64,000 nt of DNA from Thermostichus sp047461615 (GCF_047461615.1 NZ_JANSHI010000012.1:1-64000); one strand, 5' to 3'. Positions 50,734-59,965 are shown, counted from the first letter of the stretch. Made by a program: numbers and translations. Notes: generated from the sequence alone by a model not told the origin.

Positions 50734-53523
50734 ATGGCAAGATCTTCATCTCCCGAGCCGCTCTCGGTCATTGCCTGGCATGCTCTGCCAGAGGAGCAGG
50801 CCATCCAGAAACTTTTCGGAGAGGAGCTGTCTTTAGCAGGGCTGTTGGAAAAGGGCCTCTCTCAAGCCGAGGTGGCCCGGCGGCAGCAGCAATATGGCCC
50901 CAATGAGCTGAAGGCCAAGGCAGCTACCCCGGCCTGGCTTAAGTTCCTGCAGCAGTTTAACCAGTCGTTGCTCTACATCCTGCTGGTGGCCGGGGCAATC
51001 AAGGCGTTCCTGGGATCCTGGCGCAACGCCATCGTGATCTGGGCGGTGGTGGTGATCAACGCCCTCATCAGCTACATCCAAGAGTCCAAAGCGGAGGAGG
51101 CCATTGCTGCCCTGGCCAAGTCGGTGGCCACTGAAGTCACCGTGATGCGGGAGGGGCAGAAAGTGCGGGTGCCCTCACGGGAGCTGGTGCCGGGGGATGT
51201 GGTGCTCTTGAGCTCGGGAGACCGGGTGCCCGCCGACCTGCGCCTGGTGAGCGTGCGCAACTTGCGGGTGGACGAATCGGCCCTCACGGGAGAATCGGTG
51301 CCGGTGGAAAAACGGCTGGGATCCCTCCCCGAAGACACGCCGTTGGCCGAGCGCCAGAACATGGCCTACGCCGGCAGCTTCGTGACCTTTGGCCAAGGGG
51401 CGGGGGTGGTGGTGGCCATCGGTAACCAGACCCAAACAGGCCGCATCTCCAAGCTGATCGAGGAAAGGGGATCCCTGCAAACTCCCCTGACACGTAAGTT
51501 TGAGGCGTTCAGCCTGACTTTGCTGAAAATTATCCTCACCTTGGCTGCGCTTACTTTTCTGGTGGGGCTGGTGCAGGGCCAAGCGGCAGCGACTGTCTTT
51601 GAGGCGGCGGTGGCGCTGGCGGTGAGTGCTATCCCCGAAGGGTTGCCGGCAGTAGTTACCGTAACCCTGGCCATTGGGGTTTCCCGTATGGCCCGACGCC
51701 ATGCGATTATCCGCAAGTTGCCGGCGGTAGAAACTCTAGGCAGCGCCACGGTGATTTGCTCGGACAAAACCGGCACCCTTACAGAAAACCAGATGACGGT
51801 GCAGGCCATCTACGCCGGCTCCCAGCTCTACCGGGTTACCGGCAGCGGCTACAGCCCCCAGGGCCAGATCCTGTTCCAGGCGGCTGATTCCCCCATCGAA
51901 ATCCATCAATTGCCTGCTCTTGAGGCTTGCCTCGTAGCTGGCTGCCTCTGCAACGACACCCGCCTCCAACCCAAGGACAAGGGCCAGTGGGAGGTGGTAG
52001 GGGATCCCACCGAGGCGGCTCTGCTTGTGGCGGCTCAGAAAGGGGGCTTGGATCGAGAAGATCTGCAGCGCTGCCGCCCTCGCCTAGATACCCTCCCCTT
52101 TGAATCCCAGTTTCAGTACATGGCTACCTTACACAGGGTGGGGCCGGAGGAGCATTGCATTTACGTCAAGGGATCCGCAGAAGCTCTCTTGCCGCGCTGC
52201 TGCAGCCAGATGGGATCCCAAGGGGAGATCCAGCCCTTGGAGGCAGAGCCGATTCGCCAGCAGGTGGAGGCCTTGGCGCGGCAGGGGCTGCGAGTTCTGG
52301 CCTTTGCCCAAAAAACCGTCCCCAGCAGCCAAACTCAGGTGGATCACTCAGATCTAGAGGAAGGGCTGATTTTCTTGGGCTTGCAGGGGATGATTGATCC
52401 GCCGCGGCCGGAGGCCATTGCCGCCGTGCGCGCCTGCCAGAGCGCCGGGATCCAGGTGAAGATGATTACCGGCGACCATGTGCTCACCGCCCAAGCCATT
52501 GCCGAGCAGATGGGGCTGGGGGGTGGCAAACCGGTGAAAGCCTACAGCGGCCGGGATCTGGAGCAGCTCGGCCCAGAGGAGTTTGTTACCGCCGCCAACG
52601 AGGGATCTGTCTTTGCGCGGGTGGCCCCGGAGCAAAAGCTGCGCCTGGTGGAAGCTCTGCAGTCCCAGGGCCATATCGTGGCCATGACTGGCGATGGAGT
52701 TAACGACGCCCCGGCCTTGAAGCAGGCGGACGTGGGGATCGCCATGGGAAGGGGTGGCACCGAAGTGGCCAAAGCCGCCGCCGACATGATCTTGACCGAT
52801 GACAACTTTGCCTCCATCAAGGCCGCCGTCGAAGAAGGGCGCACCGTTTACAACAACCTGCTCAAGGCCATCGCCTTCATTCTGCCGGTGAACGGAGGGG
52901 AGTCAATGACCCTTCTCCTCAGCGTCCTCCTCAACCGCAAACTGCCCATTTTGGCCATCCAGGTGTTGTGGCTCAACATGATCAACTCCATCACCATGAC
53001 GGTGCCTCTCTCCTTTGAGCCCAGCACGGGGCGGGAGATGACCCAACCACCGCGGGATCCCGACGCCAATTTGCTTTCTCCCCAGCTGCTGCAGCGCATT
53101 CTGCTGGTTTCAGCCTTTAACTGGCTCTTGATCTTCGGGGTTTTTGAATACATCGAACAAACCACCAGCAACCTCAACCTGGCCCGCAGCATGGCCATTC
53201 AGGCGCTGGTGATTGGGCGCATCTTCTACTTGCTCAGCCTCAGCCAGGCTATCCCTACCCTCTTGGGCCGCGGGCGCGCCAGCCAGTTGGAACGCCACGA
53301 ACGCCTGATGGATGTGGCGGCTATCACCATCGGCATTGGAGCGGCCATCCTGCTGCAGATCCTCTTCAGCCAATGGAGCCTGTTCAACACTCTCTTCGAC
53401 ACGGCACCGCTAGCTTGGGAGCAGTGGGGCTTCTGCTTGGTGGTGAGCCTGCCAATGATTGTGGTGGCAGCACTGGCCAACCGGCTAGATCCGGGAGGAG
53501 TCTCGCTGGCCCGCTCCCGCTAG
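50734..53523 (+). CDS. P-type cation-transporting ATPase (Ca2+-ATPase/PacL type)
   Basis: The protein of about 929 aa is a P2-type ATPase. It has the N-terminal cation-ATPase domain (GLLEKGLSQAEVARRQQQYGPNEL), the actuator TGES in DESALTGESVPVEK, the membrane motif PEGLPAVVTVTLAIGVSRMA (PEGLP is shared with Ca2+ pumps), the phosphorylation loop SDKTGTLTENQMT, the hinge TGDGVNDAPALKQADVGIAMG, and the later helices including NMINSITMTVPLSFEP. There is no N-terminal heavy-metal domain. It probably exports Ca2+ or Mn2+ from the cytoplasm. The ATG at 50734 is preferred over a TTG eight codons earlier. Confidence 0.92.
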   Translation: MARSSSPEPLSVIAWHALPEEQAIQKLFGEELSLAGLLEKGLSQAEVARRQQQYGPNELKAKAATPAWLKFLQQFNQSLLYILLVAGAIKAFLGSWRNAIVIWAVVVINALISYIQESKAEEAIAALAKSVATEVTVMREGQKVRVPSRELVPGDVVLLSSGDRVPADLRLVSVRNLRVDESALTGESVPVEKRLGSLPEDTPLAERQNMAYAGSFVTFGQGAGVVVAIGNQTQTGRISKLIEERGSLQTPLTRKFEAFSLTLLKIILTLAALTFLVGLVQGQAAATVFEAAVALAVSAIPEGLPAVVTVTLAIGVSRMARRHAIIRKLPAVETLGSATVICSDKTGTLTENQMTVQAIYAGSQLYRVTGSGYSPQGQILFQAADSPIEIHQLPALEACLVAGCLCNDTRLQPKDKGQWEVVGDPTEAALLVAAQKGGLDREDLQRCRPRLDTLPFESQFQYMATLHRVGPEEHCIYVKGSAEALLPRCCSQMGSQGEIQPLEAEPIRQQVEALARQGLRVLAFAQKTVPSSQTQVDHSDLEEGLIFLGLQGMIDPPRPEAIAAVRACQSAGIQVKMITGDHVLTAQAIAEQMGLGGGKPVKAYSGRDLEQLGPEEFVTAANEGSVFARVAPEQKLRLVEALQSQGHIVAMTGDGVNDAPALKQADVGIAMGRGGTEVAKAAADMILTDDNFASIKAAVEEGRTVYNNLLKAIAFILPVNGGESMTLLLSVLLNRKLPILAIQVLWLNMINSITMTVPLSFEPSTGREMTQPPRDPDANLLSPQLLQRILLVSAFNWLLIFGVFEYIEQTTSNLNLARSMAIQALVIGRIFYLLSLSQAIPTLLGRGRASQLERHERLMDVAAITIGIGAAILLQILFSQWSLFNTLFDTAPLAWEQWGFCLVVSLPMIVVAALANRLDPGGVSLARSR

Positions 53524-53737
53524 CTGGCTCTTTCCAACTCCAGAGGAGACCAAGGGGGTGCCTTCAGCAGGCTTGGCGGGATCCCTGTTGGGGAAAAGCT
53601 AAACGCCGCTTCTATATCCGAGAGGCCTTTCGGAGGGCGCAGCGGTGTCTGGATTTTTGCCCGCAGGGATCCAAAGGAGCTTCCCCACAATTCTCCGCTG
53701 CTGGAGCAGTGGTGGGTTTGGCCATCTTCGACTGCGC

Positions 53738-54667
53738 TTAGCGGTTGACCTGGGGGATGAGGAGTTGCCGCAAGGCTTCTTTGAGGTGGGGATATTGGAA
53801 GGTGAACCCCAGCTGCAGCGCGGCTTGGGGGATCACCTTCTGCCCCGTTAGAACCACCTGAGCTGCTTCGCCCAGCAGCAGTTCTAAGGCTAGGGCTGGC
53901 ACTGGCAGCCACGAGGGGCGGGCCAAAACTTGCCCCAACGTGCGGCAGAACTCTTCCATTGGCACTGGGTTAGGGGCAGTGGCGTTGAAGACGCCGGATC
54001 CCTGCTGCAGCAGGAAGCAGACTAGACTCACCCAGTCGTCGCGGTGGATCCAGGAGACCCACTGCTTGCCAGAGCCAATGGGGCCGCCGAGGAAGAACTG
54101 AAAGGGGGCAAGCATTTGACCCAGGGCTCCTCCATCGGGCCCTAGGACAATCCCCGTGCGCAGGATGGCCAAGCGGATCCCCAGCTCCTCAGCCGGGCGG
54201 GCAGCCGCTTCCCAGGCCTGACAGACTTCTGCCAAAAAGCCCTGGCCAGGGGGATCTGTCTCCGTCAGGGGCTCTCCTTCGGGTCGGGATCCGTAGTAGC
54301 CCACCGCCGAGCTGCTGATCAGCACCTGGGGCTTCTGGCCAAGGGAGGCGAGGGCTTGGACGAGGGCCTGGGCGGTCTCCACGCGGCTGCGGCGGATCTC
54401 TCTTTTCTTAGCTTCCGTCCAGCGGGAAGAAGCCAGGGGTTCTCCGGCCAAGTTGACGACTGCCTCGTACCCTTCCAGAGCTGAGGCCCAGCTTTGCGGT
54501 TGATAGGGATCGTACCCCAGCAGCTTGAGGTTGGAGGAGGCTCCCAGAACGCGGCGGGCCTGCTCAGGGCGGCGGCTCAAAACCAACACCTCATCTCCTC
54601 GCTCCAGCAGGTGGGCCACCAAGCGGCGCCCGATAAAGCCACTCCCACCCGTAACCGCTATGCGCAT
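53738..54667 (-). CDS. TIGR01777-family NAD(P)-binding epimerase
   Basis: The 309-aa protein is an extended short-chain dehydrogenase of the TIGR01777/YfcH group, related to the cell-division inhibitor SulA annotated in some cyanobacteria. The Rossmann motif is AVTGGSGFIGRRLVAHLLERG. The catalytic Ser and Tyr lie in VLISSSAVGYYGSRPEGEPL, and the conserved AVVNLAGEPLASSRWTE and GPIGSGKQWVSWIHRDD segments identify the subfamily. The C-terminal DUF1731 domain ends in the VIPQAALQLGFTFQYPHLKEAL segment. The natural substrate is unknown. It is a soluble enzyme encoded alone on its strand, convergent with the P-type ATPase gene. Confidence 0.9.
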   Translation of the reverse strand: MRIAVTGGSGFIGRRLVAHLLERGDEVLVLSRRPEQARRVLGASSNLKLLGYDPYQPQSWASALEGYEAVVNLAGEPLASSRWTEAKKREIRRSRVETAQALVQALASLGQKPQVLISSSAVGYYGSRPEGEPLTETDPPGQGFLAEVCQAWEAAARPAEELGIRLAILRTGIVLGPDGGALGQMLAPFQFFLGGPIGSGKQWVSWIHRDDWVSLVCFLLQQGSGVFNATAPNPVPMEEFCRTLGQVLARPSWLPVPALALELLLGEAAQVVLTGQKVIPQAALQLGFTFQYPHLKEALRQLLIPQVNR

Positions 54668-54864
54668 AGGCGGATCCCGACTCCTTGCATTCCCCCTGTC
54701 GAACCTCTAGCCTAGCGCGTCTGCGGTTTACCCCGCCTCCGCCGCGCTGAGTTGGCGCTAAAAGACAGAAAAGTCGTGGGCCAGCCCCTGACATGCTCGG
54801 AAAAATCGGCTTCAATAAGCCCTAGCTGCGCTTCCTGGTAGCAGCGGTGGTTCTTTACCTCCTT

Positions 54865-55422
54865 ATGGCACCCAAGTCTGCTTCCCGCACTCTGGCTCGC
54901 TCCTTGCCTCTACAGGTGGAGCAAGTTGCTGGGCCTAGACTGCGCCTTTCCAGTCCCTCCCAGGGATCCTTAGCTCGGGTGCGGGGGCAGGGAACGCTAG
55001 CTGCCAACCGACGGACGATCCCTGTCCGGCCTTCTAGAACCTCGCCCCGACTGCGGAGACGGCCAGAGCCTCAAGCTTGGGAACTGCTCTGTCGCATCGG
55101 AGTGAATCTCCTGTTTACGGCGGCTGCCCTGGGCGGTCTGTACCGCCTTTTGCCTGTACAACTAGCCCAGCATCACCGTCTAAAGGTTTTGGAGCAGAAC
55201 CTCGAAGTCCTCTCAGCGCGAATCTCGCGGCTGCGGGAGGAGTTGGATCGCGGCATGGATCCCTTGCAGCAGCAGGCCCTCATTAGGGAACGCCTCAACC
55301 GAGTGCCGCCGGATCAAATCCAGGTGCGCCTGGTGGATCCCAGCGCTCTAGTAGCCGACACGGAGAAAGAGGTGCCTCTTGCCTGGATTGGACAATCTCC
55401 CCAGTTGTCTAGAAGGCCCTAG
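54865..55422 (+). CDS. Small single-pass membrane protein with coiled coil (FtsB/DivIC-like layout)
   Basis: I cannot name this protein of about 185 aa. Residues 1-70 are basic and Ser/Arg-rich, then one membrane helix (LLCRIGVNLLFTAAALGGLYRLL) leads into a short coiled coil (HRLKVLEQNLEVLSARISRLREELDR) and a C-terminal tail. Helix, then coiled coil, then tail is the layout of FtsB/FtsL/DivIC division proteins, and a similar conserved protein exists in other cyanobacteria. That similarity is architectural only. A GTG at 54847 is an alternative start. Its stop abuts the hemB stop with no bases between. Confidence 0.7.
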   Translation: MAPKSASRTLARSLPLQVEQVAGPRLRLSSPSQGSLARVRGQGTLAANRRTIPVRPSRTSPRLRRRPEPQAWELLCRIGVNLLFTAAALGGLYRLLPVQLAQHHRLKVLEQNLEVLSARISRLREELDRGMDPLQQQALIRERLNRVPPDQIQVRLVDPSALVADTEKEVPLAWIGQSPQLSRRP

Positions 55423-56409
55423 CTAGGACTGCCGCAAAAGCAGGGCCGCCTCCTTGGCGAAGTAGGTGAGGATCATGTCAGCGCCGGCTCGCTTCATGGC
55501 CAAGAGCGATTCCATCATCACTTTCTTGCCGTCGATCCAGCCCTTTTGCTCGGCAGCCTTAATCATGGCGTATTCGCCGCTAACGTTGTAGGCAGCCACA
55601 GGCAGATTTGTTGCTTCCTTAACCCGATAGATGATGTCCAGGTAGGCCAAAGCCGGCTTCACCATCACCATGTCCGCCCCTTCCGCCTCGTCCAGCTCCA
55701 CTTCTCTGAGGGCCTCGCGGGCGTTGGCGGGATCCATCTGATAAGTTTTCTTGTCCCCCCACTTGGGCGCAGATCCCAGGGCATCGCGGAAAGGGCCGTA
55801 GAAGGCAGAGGCATACTTGGCCGAGTAGGCCAGGATGGCCACGTCGGTGTAGCCTTGCTCGTCCAGGGCCTCGCGAATGGCGCCGACGCGACCGTCCATC
55901 ATGTCGGAGGGGGCAACAATATCGGTTCCCGCTTCCGCTTGCGAGAGGGCCTGCTTAACCAGCACCTCCACTGTCTCGTCGTTGAGGATCACCCCGTCCC
56001 GCACGATGCCGTCGTGGCCCTCGCTGCTGTAGGGATCCAAGGCCACATCCGTTATCACCAGGATCTCGGGGATTTCCTGCTTGAGCCGCCGCACCGCCCG
56101 CTGGATCAACCCTTCTGGGTTAAAGGACTCCCGCCCCGTGGGATCCTTTTTCTCTTCCGGCACCACTGGGAAGAGAGCCACCGCAGGGATCCCCAAGTTG
56201 GCTGCTTCCTCCACCTCCTTCAGGAGCAGATCCAGAGTGTAGCGGTAGCAGCCGGGCATGGATTCCACTTCCTGCCGCTGGTTCTCTCCCTCCATAACAA
56301 ACAGCGGGTAGATGAGATCCTGCACCCGCAGGTGGGTTTCCTGAACCAGTTGGCGAAGGGCCTCAGTGCGCCGCAGCCGGCGGGGACGGTAGATCAGGTC
56401 TTGGCTCAT
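55423..56409 (-). CDS. hemB: Porphobilinogen synthase (delta-aminolevulinic acid dehydratase)
   Basis: HemB condenses two 5-aminolevulinate molecules to porphobilinogen, the first common step to haem, chlorophyll, bilins and cobalamin. The protein of about 328 aa shows the Mg/Asp-rich type site (ALDPYSSEGHDGIV with no zinc Cys triad), the Schiff-base lysines in FYGPFRDALGSAPKWGDKKT and MVMVKPALAYLD, and VSGEYAMIKAA near the end. The start at 56409 overlaps the stop of the upstream alpha/beta hydrolase as ATGA. The open frame continues to 56484 with unlike residues. It is the only tetrapyrrole-core enzyme in the window, near the GUN4-kinase in the broad sense only. Confidence 0.96.
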   Translation of the reverse strand: MSQDLIYRPRRLRRTEALRQLVQETHLRVQDLIYPLFVMEGENQRQEVESMPGCYRYTLDLLLKEVEEAANLGIPAVALFPVVPEEKKDPTGRESFNPEGLIQRAVRRLKQEIPEILVITDVALDPYSSEGHDGIVRDGVILNDETVEVLVKQALSQAEAGTDIVAPSDMMDGRVGAIREALDEQGYTDVAILAYSAKYASAFYGPFRDALGSAPKWGDKKTYQMDPANAREALREVELDEAEGADMVMVKPALAYLDIIYRVKEATNLPVAAYNVSGEYAMIKAAEQKGWIDGKKVMMESLLAMKRAGADMILTYFAKEAALLLRQS

Positions 56410-57431
56410 GGGAGCAAGCAGAAAGAGGGCCCCTCTATTTTGCCACGAAGGCCTAAGCGGCAGGGAAAGTGCCGATCCAGCCACTGGCAGAGAGTCTCCT
56501 GGACGGCTTCGGCCTGGCAGTCGTGTAAAAGGTCGTGGCGTGAGCAGGAGAAATCGTAGATCTCTCCCTGGGGCAGCCGGCGGGCAAACTCCACGGCGCC
56601 GGCAGGGTTGACGACGATATCGGCGGAGGTGTAGAGCACCAGAACCGGCAGCTCCAGGCGGTGGGCCTGCTCAAGGCAGCGCTGCCCGCTACGCACCAAC
56701 TCCGCCGTAAACCGGGCCCGGGTAACGCCACACACGTAAGGATCTGCAGCCAAGACCGCCTGCTGCTCCGGTAGGGAAGTCACCCGCACCGGCTCGTAGA
56801 GGCCAGTCAGGGCCAACTGGGGCAAAACCTTGTCCAAAACCTGCAGAAGACCCCAGGTAAAGCGGTTGAAATAGTGGTCGATACGAAAGGCAGGGGAGAT
56901 GAGGATCAGCCCCTGCACTTGGTCGGGGTGAGCGAGCGCGTATTCCGTAGCCCAATTGGCCCCTGCGCTGTACCCGCACCAGACTTGGAGGATCCCTGGC
57001 TGGGGCCAAACTTGCTCGACGATTGCCTCTAGATCCGCCCGGTACTGACCAAAGTGATCGATCCAACAGCGGATGCCATCTGAGCGTCCAAATCCCCGCA
57101 TGTCAGGCGCCAAAACCTCCCAGCCCCGGGCCACTAGTTCTTCCGCCAAGGGGCCAAACCCGCCGCTGTGATCCCCTTTGCCGTGCAACAGCAACACCCG
57201 CCCGCGCGGGGATCCCGGTGACCAGTGGCGGAGAAAAACCGCAGTGCCGTCCGAAAGCTGCAGTTCCCGGGATCGATAGATCTCTTGAGGCGACGGAGGT
57301 CTCGTCTGACTTGGCGGCCGCTCTTCTGGAGCCTCCCAGTAGCCTGACTGACGACCTGGATGACTGGACAAGTCGAAGGGCATAGGCAGATGAGATACCA
57401 GCCGGCAAAGCCGTAGATCCCATTTTCCCAC
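56406..57431 (-). CDS. Alpha/beta hydrolase, monoacylglycerol lipase / lysophospholipase type
   Basis: This 341-aa protein has a Hydrolase_4 (serine aminopeptidase S33) alpha/beta fold. The oxyanion-hole region reads VLLLHGKGDHSGGFGPLAEEL, followed by the LAPDMRGFGRSDG segment typical of monoacylglycerol lipases. The nucleophile elbow is CGYSAGANW (G-Y-S-A-G). The acid is likely in LYTSADIVVNPAG and the His in CSRHDLLHD. No signal peptide is visible. A GGGGAG lies about eight bases before the ATG at 57431; an ATG at 57383 is an alternative. Its stop overlaps the hemB start, so the two genes are translationally coupled although they have no obvious functional link. Confidence 0.87.
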   Translation of the reverse strand: MGKWDLRLCRLVSHLPMPFDLSSHPGRQSGYWEAPEERPPSQTRPPSPQEIYRSRELQLSDGTAVFLRHWSPGSPRGRVLLLHGKGDHSGGFGPLAEELVARGWEVLAPDMRGFGRSDGIRCWIDHFGQYRADLEAIVEQVWPQPGILQVWCGYSAGANWATEYALAHPDQVQGLILISPAFRIDHYFNRFTWGLLQVLDKVLPQLALTGLYEPVRVTSLPEQQAVLAADPYVCGVTRARFTAELVRSGQRCLEQAHRLELPVLVLYTSADIVVNPAGAVEFARRLPQGEIYDFSCSRHDLLHDCQAEAVQETLCQWLDRHFPCRLGLRGKIEGPSFCLLP

Positions 57432-57587
57432 TCCCCTGTCGCTGAGCGACTGCCATGTTGCTTTTCGCTTTAAAACATTTCTTAACGATTTCGCCTCTTG
57501 CCGGGGATCCGTGTCAGGTCAAGCTTTCTGCTTTTTCCGGGAGCAGGGGGGAAAGAGTTTTCGGGTTAAAAAGAGGCGCTGGGGAGG

Positions 57588-57593
57588 TATGAT
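57588..57593 (+). promoter_or_regulatory. Putative -10 box upstream of psbI
   Basis: TATGAT lies 124 bases before the psbI ATG, with GTTAAA 17 bases upstream as a weak -35. The 57432-57716 region otherwise shows no coding frame. The long leader would contain a GATCCTGTGAAG stretch and poly-pyrimidine segments. Confidence 0.35.
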
Positions 57594-57716
57594 CCTGTGA
57601 AGAAGTTTTGCCAAGCCTCAAGTTGACGGGATCCCGTCGCTACGGCTTCTCCTTTCCCTTGAGCATTGCTCTACTGCTTGTCAGCTTTGTCTAGTTGGAA
57701 ATGGGTTGTTGAAACT

Positions 57717-57833
57717 ATGCTGTTACTGAAAATCTCAGTTTACGCAGTGGTGATCTTTTTTGTCGGGCTGTTTGTCTTTGGCTTCTTGAGCAACGATCCG
57801 GCCCGTAACCCCAACCGTCGGGATTTGGAGTGA
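57717..57833 (+). CDS. psbI: Photosystem II reaction centre protein I
   Basis: A 38-residue frame encodes a single membrane helix followed by a short basic tail. It opens MLLLKISVYAVVIFFVGLF and ends GFLSNDPARNPNRRDLE. This matches PsbI throughout, including the F-L-S-x-D-P-x-R-N-P ending that faces the cytoplasm. PsbI is one of the first proteins to bind D1 during photosystem II assembly and stays next to it. The product is exactly the usual length. It is transcribed alone and ends before the convergent lipoprotein gene. Confidence 0.96.
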   Translation: MLLLKISVYAVVIFFVGLFVFGFLSNDPARNPNRRDLE

Positions 57834-57905
57834 GGGAACCTTGAGGGGGTGCCCAACGCATCCCCGCTGCGGTAGCTTTCAACCCAACACGGCGGCCCGG
57901 CTTGC

Positions 57906-58346
57906 CTACGGCAGCGCTGTGATGAGCAGGGTTTGGGATCCAGAGCGATTCTGCTGGTCAAAGGCGGTGATGCGGAACTGCCAAACGCCGGCAGGATCGC
58001 CAGGAGCAACCCGGAAGTCGGTGTTGAAGCTACAGAAAGTAGCACCTGGGCTACAGCCAACCTGCTGCGGGCTAAAGGCTTCTCTTTGCACGCGCGCGCC
58101 AAGCGGGTTAAAGGTTTCCAGTTCCACAAACTGGGTTGAGCGGGCACCGCCGGGCACACTGACCTGTATCGTAAAGGCGGGGGTGGAAGTGCCCACCCGC
58201 ACAGAGGTAGGCGGATTGATGAAAGAAACGGTTGGGCTCTGGGGTGGGATGAGGATCGATCCCCCAGGGCTACTACCACTGCTGCAGGCGGTCAACGCCG
58301 TAGCCAAAAGGCCCGTGGCCGCAAGAGTCAGAGCAGCGCGCTGCAT
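57906..58346 (-). CDS. Small predicted lipoprotein of unknown function
   Basis: The 146-aa protein begins with a signal peptide ending in a good lipobox (TALTAC, Cys at about residue 21), so it should be lipid-modified by the Lgt and Lnt encoded here. After a Ser/Gly-rich linker, the rest looks like one beta-sandwich domain (VSFINPPTSVRVGTSTPAFT to WQFRITAFDQQNRS). Two cysteines (VGCSPGATFCSF) could form a disulfide. This fold resembles bacterial Ig-like or intermolecular-recognition domains, but no family is recognised. It sits between psbI and bioY, pointing towards psbI. Confidence 0.75.
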   Translation of the reverse strand: MQRAALTLAATGLLATALTACSSGSSPGGSILIPPQSPTVSFINPPTSVRVGTSTPAFTIQVSVPGGARSTQFVELETFNPLGARVQREAFSPQQVGCSPGATFCSFNTDFRVAPGDPAGVWQFRITAFDQQNRSGSQTLLITALP

Positions 58347-58458
58347 CTTTTCGTCTCCCTACAAAGCCTTTGCAGAAACCTGCTGAACCCCTTGCCCTGC
58401 AGCAAGCCCGCTTCTGGATCACCCTTTTTTCCCGTCCCAGCCATAGAGAGTCTTTGCG

Positions 58459-59091
58459 CTAAAGCAGCAGCAAGCGCCGCAGGATTAGGGCTATGACGGC
58501 AGCGAAGCTAACCACGATGAGCTGTCCTGGCAGGGTATAGCCGGAGTAGAGCCGAAGCAACTTCAGCAACTCTCTATCCCAAGGCTGGGTAGCCAAGAGA
58601 TAGATGATCCCGGTCAGGTGAACCAGGGCCAGGGCCACCAAACTCGCGGCGGCCAAATCCTGCAGACGCACCGGCGCAGAGATGCTGGGCAGCAGGTAGG
58701 GGTTGCGGCGAGGGAGAAGGGAAGTAGGCAGCAGGTGGGGATCCCTTTGTCGAAAGGCCATCGTCCCGCAGGCCCAGGCCGCAGGCAAAAACCCGAGCAA
58801 ATAGCCAAAGGCGGGCTGGTACAGGTACTGCCACCCCCCTCCCTGGGCAAACACCTGCAGCCCTGCCAATCCCAAGCCTAGATAGACAAGCTGGGCGCAC
58901 ACTGCCGCCACCGGTCCCGCCAGACAGGCCGTTAGCAGCATGCCGCCGATTTGCAGGGAAAAGCTATATCCTCCCACCCCTGGCCACTGAGGCGGCAAGC
59001 TCACCTGGGTTAGGGTGCCCAAAATGGTCAAGATCACTCCAATTGCGGTCCAGAGCCATTCCAGAGGGGTTAACAGTCGGCCAGCACGCAT
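58459..59091 (-). CDS. bioY: BioY-family biotin transporter substrate-binding subunit
   Basis: This protein of about 210 aa is an S component of the biotin ECF transporter. It has six hydrophobic helices and the BioY signatures: GGYSFSLQIGGMLLTACLAGPVAA, LGLAGLQVFAQGGGWQYLYQ and PAFGYLLGFLPAAWACG. Biotin would be taken up with or without an EcfAT module. No such genes are in the window. The open frame extends to 59340, but residues before MRAGRLLTPLEWLW are unlike BioY, so I chose the ATG at 59091. The start is only 22 bases from the start of the divergent phosphatase gene, so each promoter must overlap the other gene's 5' end. Confidence 0.88.
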   Translation of the reverse strand: MRAGRLLTPLEWLWTAIGVILTILGTLTQVSLPPQWPGVGGYSFSLQIGGMLLTACLAGPVAAVCAQLVYLGLGLAGLQVFAQGGGWQYLYQPAFGYLLGFLPAAWACGTMAFRQRDPHLLPTSLLPRRNPYLLPSISAPVRLQDLAAASLVALALVHLTGIIYLLATQPWDRELLKLLRLYSGYTLPGQLIVVSFAAVIALILRRLLLL

Positions 59092-59113
59092 AGCCGAGGG
59101 AAAATCTTTCCCT

Positions 59114-59965
59114 ATGCTAGGAGAGAACACCGACGAGGTAGGCAAGAGAGTGGTTAAGCCAGAGTGGATTGCCTTGGCCCAGGCTCTAGCCGACGCAGCC
59201 GGAGCGGTGATCCGGCCTCTGTTTCGCGGGGAGCTGCAGGCCGAGTACAAAGAGGCTAGATCCCCTATCGTAACGATAGCCGACCGGGAAGCAGAACGGG
59301 CAATGCGGGCGTTGCTGGCCGCCCACGTGCCGGAGCACAACGTCCTTGGCGAGGAGTTTGGCTTCCACCAGACCGGATCCCCTTATACCTGGGTTTTGGA
59401 TCCCTTGGATGGCACCATCGCCTTTTCCACTGGCAAGCCCACCTTCGCCACCTTGATCGCCCTTTTAGAAGAAGATCGTCCCATCTTGGGCATCATCGAT
59501 CAGCCGGTGTTGCGCGAGCGCTGGGTGGGGGTGCAGGGACAACCAACCCGCTGGATAACCCCTTCCACCCAACAGCTTAGTCGCAGCAAAGCCACCACCG
59601 ACCTCAGCCGCGCCTCTTTGAGCTGTACCACTCCTGATTTGTTTGCTCAGCCAGACCAGCAGCAGCGCTTTCAGCAGCTCAGCCGTTTGGTTCACATCAC
59701 CTCCTACGGCGGCGACGGCTACCAGTACGGCCTCTTGGCCAGCGGCTACATCGATCTGGTGATGGAGTGCGGCCTCGCCCTCTACGACTTTGCTGCTCTT
59801 GTGCCCGTGATCGAGGGATCCGGCGGCGTGATTACCGATTGGTCGGGGGATCCCTTAACCCGCACTTCTAGAGGAGAAGTGTTGGCGGCGGCCAACCCGA
59901 CGCTCCATCGACAGGCCTTGGCTGCTATTCAAGAGAGAGGCAAACCTCACCCCTCCCTTAGCTAA
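59114..59965 (+). CDS. Inositol monophosphatase-family phosphatase (possible histidinol-phosphatase HisN)
   Basis: The product of about 283 aa is an IMPase-fold phosphatase. Metal-binding motifs are present: GEEFG (after HNVL) and VLDPLDGTIAFSTGKP, the classic D-P-x-D-G-T, and the late ALYDFAALVPVIEGSGGVITDWSG segment with the third Asp. The last segment and overall pattern resemble histidinol-phosphate phosphatase HisN as much as myo-inositol phosphatase. hisA at 5.1 kb is not adjacent, so no operon context settles it. The ATG at 59114 lies after a poor ribosome site. The frame extends to 59015, overlapping bioY, which is unlikely to be translated. Confidence 0.85.
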   Translation: MLGENTDEVGKRVVKPEWIALAQALADAAGAVIRPLFRGELQAEYKEARSPIVTIADREAERAMRALLAAHVPEHNVLGEEFGFHQTGSPYTWVLDPLDGTIAFSTGKPTFATLIALLEEDRPILGIIDQPVLRERWVGVQGQPTRWITPSTQQLSRSKATTDLSRASLSCTTPDLFAQPDQQQRFQQLSRLVHITSYGGDGYQYGLLASGYIDLVMECGLALYDFAALVPVIEGSGGVITDWSGDPLTRTSRGEVLAAANPTLHRQALAAIQERGKPHPSLS

